A stretch of 64,000 nucleotides of DNA from NCBI RefSeq assembly GCF_012489685.1, contig NC_080043.1, positions 54,210,289 to 54,274,288 of the forward strand, read 5' to 3'. Made by a program: the position numbers and the translations under genes. The notes below the pieces were generated by a model, which worked only from the letters and a program-made list of their open reading frames with translations, had not been told where the DNA came from and searched no databases. The stretch's first letter is position 1, and each line of letters begins with the position of its first letter. This stretch comes from Lotus japonicus. Taxonomy: Eukaryota > Streptophyta > Magnoliopsida > Fabales > Fabaceae. Positions 32,149 to 43,042 of this stretch are shown here, piece by piece.

Positions 32149-32544
32149 CGACCTTTCTTGTGCATATCTTGGATCATCACTCTAAACGACGTAAGGTGAC
32201 AGCAAGGGCTGAAACCTCAGTATTATTTTGCATTTAGGGGTCTATACACAAAAAATATTTAGAGGAGCCAAAACTTAAAGACACTAATTTTAGAGTGACC
32301 AAAAACATATTTAATCCTAAAACGTTATAAATTTTAAAATATATTATTTTACATTATTGAAAAATTAAATATGACACATACATAAAAAAAAACATATTTT
32401 CAAATTTATATTTTCTCATATGAGCAAATAATTTAATTATTTTAATTCTTGAATTTTATTTTGATAAATGTAATAAAATTAACATAACTTTATTAAAATG
32501 TTATGCTATAAATAAAATTCATATCACACATCCAACGTACATGT
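32149..32544. other. AT-rich non-coding sequence
   Basis: No ORF, RNA gene or recognisable repeat is supported between the LTR end and the foldback repeat. Confidence 0.5.
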
Positions 32545-32900
32545 ACATGTATTAGTATGAATAAAAGAGAGATAAGAGTTATGATGAGTGATGTGATGAG
32601 ACAATAAGACTGAAATAGAAGAAAAAGTTGGTAAATATTAAAGTTGTTATTTTCTTTTTTCATCGCATCACTCATCATATAACTCCCTTCTATCTATTTT
32701 CTTTCCCTTTAGGTGGAGGTGGAAATGACACTGAATGAAACAATAGTGATAGCCACATCAAATAATGATGAGATTTTTAATATTCACACCAACTTTCTCA
32801 TGAGTCTCATTTCAACCCAAATTTATTCTTACCTAACTCATCTTTTCGTATCACATCATTCATTATATCTTTTATTTATCTCTCTTCTTTTCTATGTAGG
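32545..32900. repeat. Foldback / MITE-like inverted repeat
   Basis: The stretch 32556-32645 and the reverse complement of 32770-32895 share ordered blocks (AAGAGAGATAA, ATGATGTGAT-like text, AAAGTTGGT, AATATTAAA). A nearer inverted partner lies at 32660-32695 (ATCGCATCACTCATCATA). Similarity is imperfect and no clean target duplication is seen. Confidence 0.4.
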
Positions 32901-32911
32901 TTATTGTTATA

Positions 32912-33030
32912 GGTCGTCCTCGTAGAATAGCTTAAGTGGTAAGAGTTTGGGGACATATGGGTCGGGTAGGGGGAGGTTCAGGGTTCGATTCCTGACAGGT
33001 GCAACTTATCTTTCCGATGTACCAAAAAAA
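32912..33030 (+). mobile_element. tRNA-derived SINE
   Basis: A box-like TAGCTTAAGTGGTAAGAG (32928-32945) and B box GGTTCGATTCC (32982-32992) have tRNA spacing plus a 20-base insertion, and the unit ends in an A-rich tail after GATGTACC. No tRNA cloverleaf forms. An imperfect flank repeat (TTATT...TAGGTC) lies at 32901 and 33031. Confidence 0.6.
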
Positions 33031-33109
33031 ATTATTTTAGGTCAAAAAATAAAAAATTTGGGCTTTTAATAGTTTTTATATACAAAAGATATATAAACAG
33101 CCTGAAACG

Positions 33110-33545
33110 CAGGGCCGGCCTTGGGCCTGTGCAAGCAGGCCCACAGCCCAGGGCCTCCAAAAAGAAGGGGCCCCAAAAAAAAATCCATTAAACTTTCCCC
33201 TGAAATAAAATCTAGTTATAATAATTAATGTTCAAGATGTTAATAATGACTTGAGCTGGTCTAGTGGCTAGTAACTATCTATGTTACTTTTATGTACAGG
33301 GTTCAAATCCCACCTTTTGGCTTTTGACATGTTATTTGTTAATTAATTTGAATTGAAAGAATTCAAAAATTAAAGCAAAAGGTCACGTTGCTTGAATTCG
33401 AACACGCAACCCCTGGGCGGGTTGTAAGAGGCCAGTTGCCAAACGAACCAACATAATGGTTCTGATGAAACTTCGAACATTAAAATTATTAGGGGTCTAT
33501 TTTTATTATTTTCCCAGGGCCTCCAAAATGTCGGGACCGGCCCTG
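33110..33545. mobile_element. Non-autonomous hAT-like element (436 bp)
   Basis: The ends are CAGGGCCGG and CCGGCCCTG, with the 8-bp duplication CTGAAACG on both sides (33102-33109 and 33546-33553), as for hAT elements. Inner subterminal copies of CCCAGGGCCTCCAAAA face each other near both ends. No transposase. A tRNA B-box-like GGGTTCAAATCCC (33299-33311) lies inside, perhaps an older SINE remnant. Confidence 0.8.
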
Positions 33546-33687
33546 CTGAAACGTTATAACTTATATTTGCTTGACCAACAAACTATTGCCCGATTCAAGC
33601 GCTTCAATTTGTGCCTTGTTTGAAACTTTCTGTTCTATGATTCCTATCAAACCATTCTGTAGCTGCGTCATCCTCCAACAAAACACT

Positions 33688-33745
33688 TGAACGAAAGAGA
33701 CAAAGAAAGAGAAAGAGAAAGAGAGAGGGGGGAGAGAGAAAGATT
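33688..33745 (+). repeat. GA-rich microsatellite in the 5' UTR of the host gene
   Basis: GAAAGAGA-type purine repeats 40-100 bp upstream of the start codon at 33786. Such repeats are common in plant 5' UTRs. Confidence 0.6.
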
Positions 33746-33785
33746 CTTATTAATTTCCCCATCATCCTATTGATCTTCCTCTTCC

Positions 33786-34337
33786 ATGGGAGATAGAAAA
33801 GGGGACGCTAGAATATATGTCATCTCTGTTTTATTCTTGGCATGCACCATCGGTGGAGGAGTCCTCCTTTTCGTGTACATACGAGCCCCAGATTTAGAAT
33901 CTGTAACGTTATATCTCATTGTTGGCATGACCTTGGTTGCAATTCCATGGCTGTTTTGGCTTCTCATCTACATGTATAGATGCTTTAGACCTGTAAATGT
34001 TCAATTTGATGAGAATCACCACAATCATATTGGTAATAGCAGAAAAGGGTCACCAAAATCTGGACTTACAACCTCTGTTACCAGCCCTTATGGTGTGAAA
34101 TCCTCTGATCATTCTCCTGCTTCTGGAGAGCGTCGCGTTCATTTTGGAGCAATTGTTGAGATGGAGGATGGTTTTGGTGGTGGTGGTTGTGGCCTAGAAG
34201 ACCGCTGCAAAGGTGATGCTGAGATGTTACAGCACCATGAGTTGAAGGAAGAACATGCTATACCATCATTAGTATTGGTTGAGCCTAGAGAAAGTGAATT
34301 GCCTTTAAAACCCTTACATTGCAAGCCTGAATCTTAG
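33786..34337 (+). CDS. Two-TM plant protein of unknown function (183 aa)
   Basis: Intact single-exon ORF; the start lies in CCATGGGA, a good plant context. Residues 11-32 (YVISVLFLACTIGGGVLLFV...) and 42-64 (LYLIVGMTLVAIPWLFWLLI...) are hydrophobic enough for two membrane helices joined by a 9-residue loop. The rest is a hydrophilic tail with a Ser-rich part (SPYGVKSSDHSPASGE), the motif ERRVHFGAIVEME and a Gly-rich run. I recall similar uncharacterised small transmembrane proteins in other plants but cannot name a gene. It is the only non-transposon gene I support here; the surrounding 3 kb is the least repeat-filled part of the window. A GA-rich 5' UTR stretch lies just upstream. Transcription is not shown by the sequence. 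Confidence 0.7.
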   Translation: MGDRKGDARIYVISVLFLACTIGGGVLLFVYIRAPDLESVTLYLIVGMTLVAIPWLFWLLIYMYRCFRPVNVQFDENHHNHIGNSRKGSPKSGLTTSVTSPYGVKSSDHSPASGERRVHFGAIVEMEDGFGGGGCGLEDRCKGDAEMLQHHELKEEHAIPSLVLVEPRESELPLKPLHCKPES

Positions 34338-35414
34338 TGGATTCTTCTATTTATATGGTGTTATAACATGGATGTAGTTCTTTTAGTTGAATGCATTCAT
34401 GGCAAGTAGACATTTTAACTCATAGAGGTCCTATTGTAGGAGATTGAAGGCCATGCATCCATGAGATGAAATGATAAATAGATCAAAGTGAGATATAAAC
34501 TTGATGAATGACTCAGAGCATAACATGTTTGGACTTGCTTATTTTTCCTCAATTAATTCTGACACCTTGTAGCTATTCACAAAAGCACATCTCTAACATT
34601 AATTTTATCTTTAAAACGAATTCTATAAGGATTTCTTAATGCACTTAATTGTGAAAAAGGAAGTGCTAAGGGAAAAACCCACTAGTATGAATGATCTGTC
34701 AGCGTAGTGATTATGAGAAACTTGACAAGGGAAAAAATTGTGATATGCTCTCAATTTTCAGGAATTAAATGTACCATGCATAATTGATAGATGATAGATA
34801 TGGTAGTGTTAAGCGAGACCTAGAATAGGATAAAAAGCTAATTGTAAATGAATTTTATTAAATTCTTCTATTTCTTTACTTTCAACATATATTTTTGTAA
34901 ATAAAAGAGCTAAGACATCCAACTTAATCAGACACATCCAAGAAATAACTTGTTGCAGTTAATGTGTATAAGAAATTAACATACAAATATAAGTTTGTGG
35001 AATGCTTTGGACATATATAACAAGCACAAGATATGAAATTCCATTAGCACCATGAATGTGTGCCATATTAGTATCGTGTTTTAGTGGTCATTTTATTCCT
35101 TCTTCCATATTCCACATCAACCTTTTATAATTTTAATTCTCTACATGGCACCATTCATCATATTTCTCTCCTCTTTTATATCTTCCTGAATGTGTAATCA
35201 TTTGTAAAATTAGAATTTCTCTGGTGCTGCAGATCACACACGCGCGTGTTAAGATAGATTTACTGCAAATAATTTGGCTATTTTCTAAAAAATTAATTGC
35301 AAGCCTGAGCTGATATATATAAATTTAATAGATTTCCGATGAAGAAAAAAAGATATATATACATTTAATTGATTCATTCAAAACTAATCCATGTTTTTAT
35401 ATTGAAGTTGATCA
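34338..35414. other. AT-rich intergenic sequence downstream of the host gene
   Basis: Probably holds the 3' UTR; no second gene, RNA or clear repeat is seen. Confidence 0.5.
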
Positions 35415-35610
35415 GAGTAGCATAAGAAAGAGGGGTTTTCAATTGTGCCATCTAAAAACTTAATTTTTCCAAACGATTGAAAGATTCATCATCTTCGTTG
35501 AAATCATTTGGTGCAACAGAAATGTAAAGGTTGAGAAGTAGACGATGCACTCCATCATTTTTATCCGGATTCACCACCAGAACGATAGGATTACGTTTTT
35601 TTATCTTTGG
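35415..35610 (-). mobile_element. Old Copia LTR fragment, first part
   Basis: AAGAAAGAGGGGTTTTCAATTG and GGTGCAACAGAAATG resemble the U5 side of the Copia LTR at 1429-2809 and of the SIRE LTRs. The solo Gypsy LTR L5 inserted at 35611; TTTGG (35606-35610) is one target copy. Confidence 0.6.
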
Positions 35611-37964
35611 TGTAAGACCTGGATTTTCAGAACAAGCTAGTTTCCGACTCACGCGTAGAATCAGTGTAAGCGTGACAGGAGTTTGATATTTGAGGAAGAT
35701 TAATGAAGAAGAAAGTTCAGGAATTGCTTGAGGAATGTTGCGTAGTTGTTTTCGGAGTTAGTGCGAGTCGTCTGCACACTTGCCTTAGGGCGAGCGTGTC
35801 CAGAATAGGCTATTTCGCTCTTAAAGCAACGTTTTGAGTGAGATTTCGAACTCTCGGAAAATTTAAAGATTCTCTTTATTTTTCCATCGACCAGCGTTTC
35901 ATTTCGGAACTCTGGACTGTACGCACGATAGGTTTCACTTTTCGGATGTCCGCCGACGCTAATTTCTTTGCTTCGAAACCCTATTTTCGAGCAATGGATG
36001 AAGACTTTTTCTATTCGGAACTTCTAACGAAGATTCCGTCCGCGATGCCAGACTTGTTTCGACGTTTCCAATCTTTCTTCAGTAGGAAGTTTTGTCGTTC
36101 GGCGATCACAGCAAAAAGTAGTTTTTCGGGACAGATTAACCGACACCGCTTTTGAGTTTTTCGATATCGTTTTTCCCAAATCCTAGATATTTGTTTTGAG
36201 TTCTGGAATTCTGACGCCAGAATCTCTCTTAGAATTTCTCGGTGATCGTGATGCAAAAATCGGAATCGCGAAATTTTCATTTTCCCTCGATTTCACCCGC
36301 CTATAAATAGCGCGAAAAAGCAAATATCTTCTCCATTTCACCCATTTTGGCCGAGGATTGTGGAGAGCTTGGGGGGAGAAGAGATTTTCGCGAAACCTTG
36401 ACCAATCTTCGTGCAGTTCGTCCCTACTTCTAGGTATCGAGGTAACTATCATGAATCCTGCCTCTGATTTCTGTTTCTGCTGAGTTTCTGAAGTCGTTTC
36501 TGTGCTCTAAGTTTTGAGCTTTTTCTAAAATTGTCTGATTTCTCTGTTTTCTCGCTTGGGTTATGTTCCTTATGTTCCCCTGAGTCTAAAACCTCTGTCA
36601 GTAAACTCTTATTGCGATTCATTTGTCCAGGATCTGAAAAATTGACTCAAAACTCTTTTTGTCTCACATTTCGAAACTTTATTGTCGTAAAGCTATAATC
36701 TGACTTCGTGCCTTTAGGATTTGTTGTCACGGATGTCATGAGGATCAATACTGTCAAATCTGTTTTCAGAACTGATAACTTTGAAGTTTTGAGCCTTTAT
36801 TTTGGACCAAAATGCCCCTGCGTAGTCGTATTTCGACCCGATTGTCCGAAAATTGTTCTGACAGTTTCTTTGTCTTAGTTTTACCCTAAAACTACCTTGT
36901 AAACTGATTTGATCGAAGAAAAAGAGCCGAAGCCCTTTTCTCCTTATGGCCGTGGGTTTTTCCTAAGGGGGGGGGGGGAGTTTTTCGTTTTCGAAAACTT
37001 GTCCTTTCGTACCCGTTTGTCGTATTCTGAAGCTTTGATGCTTTGTCTATCGTTTATGTATTGTTTTGCGATCGAACTAATCGATTTTGTTTGAATTCTG
37101 CTTTGTTTTTCTCCGAGGTTCAGTTGAAGGAACTTTGGAATATTCAGAGCAACTGTTTGAGGACAACCTTGATTTCGAAGCTGGAACAGCTCGAGGTTAG
37201 GGCAACTTACATATTAGCTATGATTGCATGATAGGCGTCGATAAATTCGACTTATGCTTTATCTGATGTTGTTTATGATGATGAGTTGATGTTATGATGC
37301 TTTTCCATAACTTGTGATATTGTTGGATTGTGCGTTTTGACGCGATTTCGGAGTGGAGATTCATTGATCTGGTGATCTTTGATATTTCGGGTTGGATGAA
37401 CAACCCTAGGCAAGTTCAAATGTGGGGTTTGAGACTTAGCCATTCGTTGGGATTCGTTGGTTTACTTAGACTTTCCCCGGGAAACTTCTTTTGGGTGGTT
37501 GGTTTTCGGAAAACCTAGAATGAATAGAATTTTGTAAACTAAAGACTTGGGAAACCTAGATTTTGAGAAATAAACTCATAACCTGACTAATCTGAATTGA
37601 AATCATTTTTATTAACGTTTAAGTATAGGAAAACTGAAGGGGAAAATATTTACGAAAGACGGGGAAAAGTCGACCTTTGTTGTGAGTTATTGGAATTGGG
37701 GAAAGCCACTAAGGTGAGCTATGGTGATGATTGAAAGTCACCGAGTACTTTACGTACTCTTGTTGATGGGGTTGTGTTGTATTGACCGACATTAATCCCT
37801 TGGGTTCTCTTGTTGTTGGAGTTGTGTTGTATTGACCGACACTTACTCCGAGTTGTGTTGTATTGACCGACACTAACTCATGGGTTTGTTGAGATTGGGT
37901 TGTGAGCTAAACACTTTCGTGGTAAGGGCGATTCGTTGTTTGGCTAACCACGTTGCATTCAATC

Positions 37965-38174
37965 GGGTGAATAACGGGAATGGTTCACCTGTGCATATCA
38001 TGGTGAATAACGGGAATGGTTCACCTTGCATTAATGATGAATAACGGGAATGGTTCATCATTCGGTGAATAACGGGAATGGTTCATCCAGGATGGATTTC
38101 ATCCAGGATGGATAACGGGAATGGTCCATCCATAGTGAAAATGCTTTACTTGTGGCGAACGGGAACGCGTCACA
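37965..38174. repeat. Array of imperfect palindromes, family 1, in LTR L5
   Basis: About seven units read on the plus strand as arm + TAACGGGAATGG + arm: GGTGAA/TTCACC (twice), GATGAA/TTCATC, GGTGAA/TTCATC (mismatch), GGATGGA/TCCATCC, a worn unit, and GTGGCG/CGTCAC. GGATGGA/TCCATCC is another paired arm change. Confidence 0.8.
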
Positions 38175-38379
38175 AATCCGGATTCATATTGTGCATTTCA
38201 CGCATACATTCATGCTGACTGAGACTGTGTGCTGTTTGTTTATTGAAGCAATGTTAGAGCCATAACATGCTAGGATTACTTATGTGCTTATATAACAACT
38301 TATATATATACCCTGTCACATGTTGTGTGTATATGTACTTATTGCTGTGAGTTGACCCTAGCGCCTTGGCTTTGTTTGT

Positions 38380-38601
38380 ATGTTTGTGTTTGGGCGGTCG
38401 GCCTGCTGCCAGATGTCGATCGCCGATTGGTTTTCGATGGTCTCTCCCTCGGGGGGGATCAGGTTTGAGTTGGAGGACCGTACTAACGAGCGTGGACGTC
38501 TGACGAAAGGAGTTTTACGACGCATGGAGCTGAGCTTCAACTTGCCGTCTTCAGTTCGCTGTGGACTCGGTTATGTGAGCAGTGAAGGGAGGGTAGGTTA
38601 G
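38380..38601 (+). pseudogene. ORF0 in solo LTR L5, shortened
   Basis: MFVFGRSACCQMSIADWFSM and PSGGIRFEL read normally through a G7 tract, then about 25 codons are missing in frame (FELEDRTNERG), followed by GRLTKGVLRRMELSFNLPSS. The acidic tail is deleted at a different point from L1 and L2, since the stop-region motif TATGTGAGCA is kept at 38571-38580. The frame ends at 38601 (73 aa). Confidence 0.55.
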
Positions 38602-39049
38602 GATTAGCGACATTTTTGTGTAGAGCTCTGATCGTCAGTTTCTTTTTGGGACAGGGTAGGTTCCGATGTGTGGCTTTTTGTGTGGTTCTTTTGAGGAGGA
38701 TCACAGAGAGTCTGTCGGAGTATAGGGGTCTTCCTTTCAGGCCATTTTTGAGTGCCGACTTTCTCTTGGATAACTGTATTTTGATACTTTTTCTCACAGT
38801 TCTGGTTTGTATATTTGCCTGCGGGCGTATTACTTTGGAGTCACTGCGGCTTCGCGTGACATGGAGTGCAGCCGAGGCTGTACAGATGTATATATTTGTA
38901 TATCGGTTAGTTTAGTTGTTGGGTGTTGTCTCTACTTCTTTATCGCTTTGATTTAAAGGAAAGAAACAAAAAAAAAATTACCTGTTTTCCGCGTAAAGTT
39001 TATTTTTGGTTACTAAAGTGACACCTGGAAGTCGGGGTGTTACATTTGG

Positions 39050-39192
39050 CATCACCAAGATTTCACTATCAAATATCAAGGACTTCTCCTTAGAGGTATT
39101 ATTTGGACTTTGCCTCTTCAGGAAAAACGAGTATTCTTTGACCCCTGCCTCTCCATCACCAAGATTTCACTATGGAAGTGAGATGTATCTTT
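39050..39192 (-). mobile_element. Old Copia LTR fragment, second part
   Basis: CATCACCAAGATTTCACTAT and CAAGGACTTCTCC match the LTR at 1660-1700. It continues the piece at 35415-35610 and ends where the polypurine tract of Gypsy C begins. Confidence 0.55.
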
Positions 39193-39236
39193 CAATAGTA
39201 GTTTCGAGGACGAAACTATTTTAAGGAGGGTGGTAT
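39193..39236 (+). other. 3' end and polypurine tract of a further Gypsy element (C)
   Basis: TTTCGAGGACGAAACTATTT then AAGGAGGGTGGTAT precede an LTR start, as at 16505-16542 of Gypsy B. No pol sequence remains before it. Confidence 0.65.
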
Positions 39237-39923
39237 TGTAAGACTCGGAATTAGGGCATATTATTTTAATAACAAAATTAAATAATATTTTGTAAATTGT
39301 TTGTGTTATATATGATATTATGCCTTAGAAAGCGCACAATTATTTTATTAAAGACATTATTAGACCTTAAAAGAATCCAGATGATGATGTACTCGTCATT
39401 ACGGTTTTTTTTGACTGAAATATTGCTAGTGTTCCGAGACAATGACTTTTTAGGTTAATTCATATTTCCTTTTTGGGATTTTATTTAAATTTTTGAAGAA
39501 AAATCTGACTAGGTGATGTTGGGCGGAAAGACAAGAGGGGAAAGGGGTGAAGACTTTTATTTCACTTATTTCCTTTCTTGGCAAAGAAGAAAGTTATTTT
39601 AGGAAGTTTTTCCTTTGACCTCATTAAATGGGGACATAAATTTGAACTTTCAAATCTTCTAAGGGGCTTTTTGCAAATAAGTATTTTAGATTTAAAGTCT
39701 TGAGAACTTGTTTTTAAACATTTAAAAATTAGGGTTTTAAATAGCATTTTTAAAGGCATTTAATTAGGAAACAAACCAAAATTTGAGGACAGAATCAAGG
39801 ACAGAAACCCTAGGATTGGCTGCAAATTTCGTGGATTTGGGCTGCTACTTGGGGAGCAAGAAAAGAATTTAATGCTTGGCTCTCATCCCTCACTATAAAT
39901 AGAGCCCTTCCCCCTCTTATTTA
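39237..39923 (+). mobile_element. LTR of Gypsy C, 5' part
   Basis: Starts TGTAAGACTCGG after the polypurine tract; unrelated in sequence to the Tekay-like LTRs here beyond the first bases. A clear TATA box (TATAAATA, 39894-39901) lies 22 bp before the Ale-like LTR that cuts it. No ORF is supported. Confidence 0.65.
39894..39901 (+). promoter_or_regulatory. TATA box of the Gypsy C LTR
   Basis: CACTATAAATAGAGCCC is a strong plant core-promoter match, placed in the LTR where U3 should end. Confidence 0.55.
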
Positions 39924-40068
39924 TGTGAGAAATTGATTGGGTACCTTTCACATTGATTTGTGAATAATATATATACATGAGTTATAACGTATGGTCAACT
40001 AACTAATTATGACACAACGTAATTACAGGAGAATAATTAGAAATTATTACGAATATTCAATTCTATCA
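39924..40068 (-). mobile_element. 3' LTR of an Ale/Retrofit-like Copia element (about 145 bp)
   Basis: On the minus strand it starts TGATAGAATTGAATATTCG, just after the purine-rich GCGGAGGTG, and ends with CAATTTCTCACA. It has an internal TATATATATTATT. Such short LTRs are normal for the Ale lineage. The right-hand border of the LTR with Gypsy C is inferred from TG...CA ends only. Confidence 0.6.
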
Positions 40069-40789
40069 CACCTCCGCAGTCGAAGCGGGAGGGTCACGGA
40101 CGGTTAGACTGGTCTGAAAATCATCGAAAAGAACGGGGAAGACCTTTGGTGAAGATATCTGCAATCTGGTATCGGGAAGGAACATGAAGAACTCGTACCT
40201 GACCACGTGCTACCTTTTCCCGAACAAAATGAATATCCATCTCAATATGTTTTGTACGCTGATGCTGCACAGGATTACCAGAGAGATAGATGACACTAAC
40301 ATTGTCACAATACACCAAAGTGGCCCGTGGAAGCGGAAAGTGAAGCTCTAGGAGAAGATTACGAATCCAACAAGATTCAGAAACAACATTGGCTACACCC
40401 CGGTACTCAGCCTCAGTATTGGAACGAGAGAGAGTAGGCTGCCGTTTAGAAGACGAGGAGATGAGGTTGTCACCAAGGAATACACAATAGCCAGACGTGG
40501 AACGTCGAGTGTCAGGACATCCACCCCAATCAGCATGAGTGTAAGAAATGAGCTTCTAAATGGGAGATGGGGTCAAAGACAAGCCAAAATGTATAGTACC
40601 CTGAACATAACGCAGGATGCGTTTGAGAGCAAGCATGTGATCCGTGCAAGGAACATGCATGTGAAGGAAAACCTGCTGAACAGCTTAAGAGATATCAGGG
40701 CGAGTAAAAGTGAGATATTGTAATGCACCTGCAAGACTCCGATATAGAGTGGGATCCTCATAAGGAGTGTCAGAGGAGGTGCTGAGCTT
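40069..40789 (-). pseudogene. Ale-like Copia RNase H region
   Basis: Includes ADWGGCPDTRRSTSGYC, SNTEAEYRGVAN and, at the end, VYCDNVSVIYLSGNP, RTKHIEMDIHFVREKV and VPSRYQIADIFTKGLP, the normal C-terminus of Ale pol. Stops break it (for example near 40553 and at 40790-40792). Confidence 0.8.
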
Positions 40790-41587
40790 CTATTTGGTGT
40801 CAACAGGAATGGCAGATGGTTTGCAGGACGCCATGCCAGCACGCTCTATAATCTCTGAGGCATAAGTACTCTGACTGAGAAAGAGGCCATGAGGATGGCG
40901 ATGAACGACAATGCCCAGAAAATAGCTCAGAGGGCCTAGATCCTTCATCGCAAATTCAGAGGCCAAGAGAGACATGATCTGACGTCGAAGATCTTGAGTT
41001 GAAATGATGAGGATGATGTCATCAACATAAAGTAGTATGTATGCCATGTCAGAACCCTGTCCGCAGATGAAGAGAGAGTGGTCACAAGTGCTATGGTGAA
41101 AACTACTGGTGGCTACATAATCAGCAAACCGTTGGTACCACGCCCTGGGAGCTTGCTTGAGGCCATAGAGGGACTTTTTCAAGCGACAGACATGATCAGG
41201 ATGATGTAGGTCACGAAAACCGAGGGGCTGATGCATGTAAACAGTCTCATGAAGGTCACCATGCAGAAAGGCATTCTGGACGTCGAGTTGTTGAATGGGC
41301 CAAGACTTGGAGAGAGCTATGGTGAGAATAGTGCGAATTGTAGCAGGCTTCACCACTGGACTAAAAGTCTCATCACAATCAACACCTGCAACCTGTGACC
41401 TGCCATCACCTACAAGACGAGCTTTGTAACGCTCAAAAGAGCCATCAGATTTTTTCTTATGCCGAAAAATCCTCATACAACAAATATTATTAGCATCACA
41501 AGGTCGAGGGACTAAATCCCACGTCTTATTTCTAATAAGAGCATCAAATTCAGATTGCATTGCGGATTGCCAATTCGGGTCAGGCAA
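40790..41587 (-). pseudogene. Ale-like Copia reverse transcriptase
   Basis: 265 aa open: [78 protein letters not shown] and the catalytic LLYVDDIILI, then LGPLSYFLGI. The RT core looks complete. The frame ends in a nonsense TAG at 40790-40792 after PVDTK and continues in the same frame into RNase H, so the element is decayed rather than rearranged. Confidence 0.85.
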
Positions 41588-41905
41588 AGCAAGTTTGGGG
41601 TTCTTTGGTAGAGGAGATATAGCAGGATCAGATATAGAGGTCGAGAGGGTGAATAGCTTTCAGGGTTTAGCAATACCTGTCTTGCTACGAGTGGTGACGG
41701 TCCTAGCAGGTGGGTCAGGGCGGTGGTTGCGGTGCTGAGGCTGGGGGCTGGGGGTTAGTTGGGATAGAAGCAGTGGGTGGTTGTTGGCTGATGGAAGAGG
41801 TTGGTTGGTCGGCAACGTTGGGGGCCGAGGTGGCTGGCTCATCTGCAACAGGCTGGTGTAACTGATTCTTCCACTGATGAACTATATAAGGATGTAAGTC
41901 ATCAT
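41588..41905 (-). pseudogene. Ale-like integrase-RT linker
   Basis: Pro/Ser/Gln-rich, low-complexity linker (for example PPRPPTLPTNQPLPSANN), same frame as RT, with a stop at 41660-41662. Such linkers are normal and poorly conserved. Confidence 0.6.
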
Positions 41906-42676
41906 TTAAAAAATCATAAGAATGAGGAGGAGGGGGTGTAGTTTGGCAAAAGGAAATTGGGTGTCATCAAAGATAACATGCCGCGAAATTATTATTTTTC
42001 TATTCGACAAATCAAAGCATTTGCAACCTCTATGATTGGACGGATAACCCAAAAAGACACACGGAGTGGAGCGAGGTTGTAGCTTGTGTATAGTAGCAGA
42101 AGGAAACAAAGGATAACACAGACAACCAAATATCCGAAGGTGTGCATAGGAAGGAGTACGATGATATAACAATTGTGTGGGAGACTGATTCTTGAGTGTT
42201 TTGTGAGGAAGAATGTTCAAAAGATAAGTCGCCATTTCAACTGCATGAGGCCAAAAGGAGTCAGGAACAGAAGAATGAGCAAGCAGAGTGCGAATCATAT
42301 TGTTAATGGTTCGTATTTTCCGCTCCGCTTTCCCATTTTGAGATGAGGTATGGGGGCAAGAGAAGCGAAAAACAAGGCCATTATCATTGCAGTATTTGCG
42401 AAAAAGCTCATTATCATATTCACCACCATTATCACATTGAAGACATTTGACAGGTTGCCTAAACTGGGTTTTAATAAGAGTAACAAGAGAGGTAAACATG
42501 TCAAACACTTGTGATTTGCGAGAAATGGGGAAAGTCCACAAGAAATCTGTGAAATCATCCAAAAAAAGAACATAATACTTATGACCAGTAGAACTCAAAA
42601 CAGGAGATGTCCATAAATCACTTGTGAGAATATCAAAAGGCATCAATGTAGTAGTTCTAGAATCATAAAATGGCAA
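41906..42676 (-). pseudogene. Ale-like Copia integrase
   Basis: 256 aa open frame with the DDE triad visible: Asp in FDILTSDLWTSP, Asp in LQCDNGGEYDN, Glu in SSQNGKAERKIR. The C-terminal part has LRIFGCLCYPLF and PCVFLGYPSNHRGCKCFDL. The catalytic core looks whole; a frameshift separates it from the pre-integrase region at about 42643-42676. Confidence 0.85.
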
Positions 42677-43042
42677 CTTAACATGCTTGCCAAAAACACA
42701 AGAATCCCAAATGACACACGAATCAAAAGGTTCACTTCACTACAAATGAACTTATTTGTGCGAAGGGAATTCAAAATTGAGGCTCCAGGATGTCCAAGTC
42801 GATGATGCCAAAGACTGGAGGTGAGACCGACAAAATTGGTGGGAGCGGTGACTGAATAAAGATCGCCGAAACTATCACATCTAAGAAGAGGGATCCCCAT
42901 CTGAAAATCAGAGACAGAGAAACCAAACGGGTCAAATGAGACAGAGACATTATTGTCAGTAGTGAGTTGTCGTACATAAATTAAATTTTTAATAATTTCG
43001 GAGCATGCAAAACACGGTTTAGGTTAAGAGGTTAGTGAGAGG
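42677..43042 (-). pseudogene. Ale-like GAG-pre-integrase region, cut by SIRE element 1
   Basis: SLWHHRLGHPGASILNSLR is the His-rich zinc part, and LLKNLIYVRQLTTDNNVSVS with FDPFGFSVSDFQMG precede it, in two frames. Coding similarity reaches 43042, next to the SIRE LTR, so SIRE element 1 appears to have inserted into this Ale-like element. Its gag and protease are not in the window. Confidence 0.75.

Larger units (their letters stand above)
35611..39044 (+). mobile_element. Solo Tekay-like LTR, copy L5 (3434 bp)
   Basis: TGTAAGACCTGG...CGGGGTGTTACA with TTTGG on both sides (35606-35610 and 39045-39049), no primer site or internal region. It splits an old Copia LTR fragment. It carries a G12 tract near 36967, family-2 repeats (37785-37880), family-1 palindromes (37965-38174), TATA run and an ORF0 remnant. 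Confidence 0.9.

Noticed and set aside
32912..33030. Possible tRNA gene
   Set aside because: A and B boxes are present but no acceptor stem or cloverleaf forms and an A-rich tail follows, which fits a SINE.
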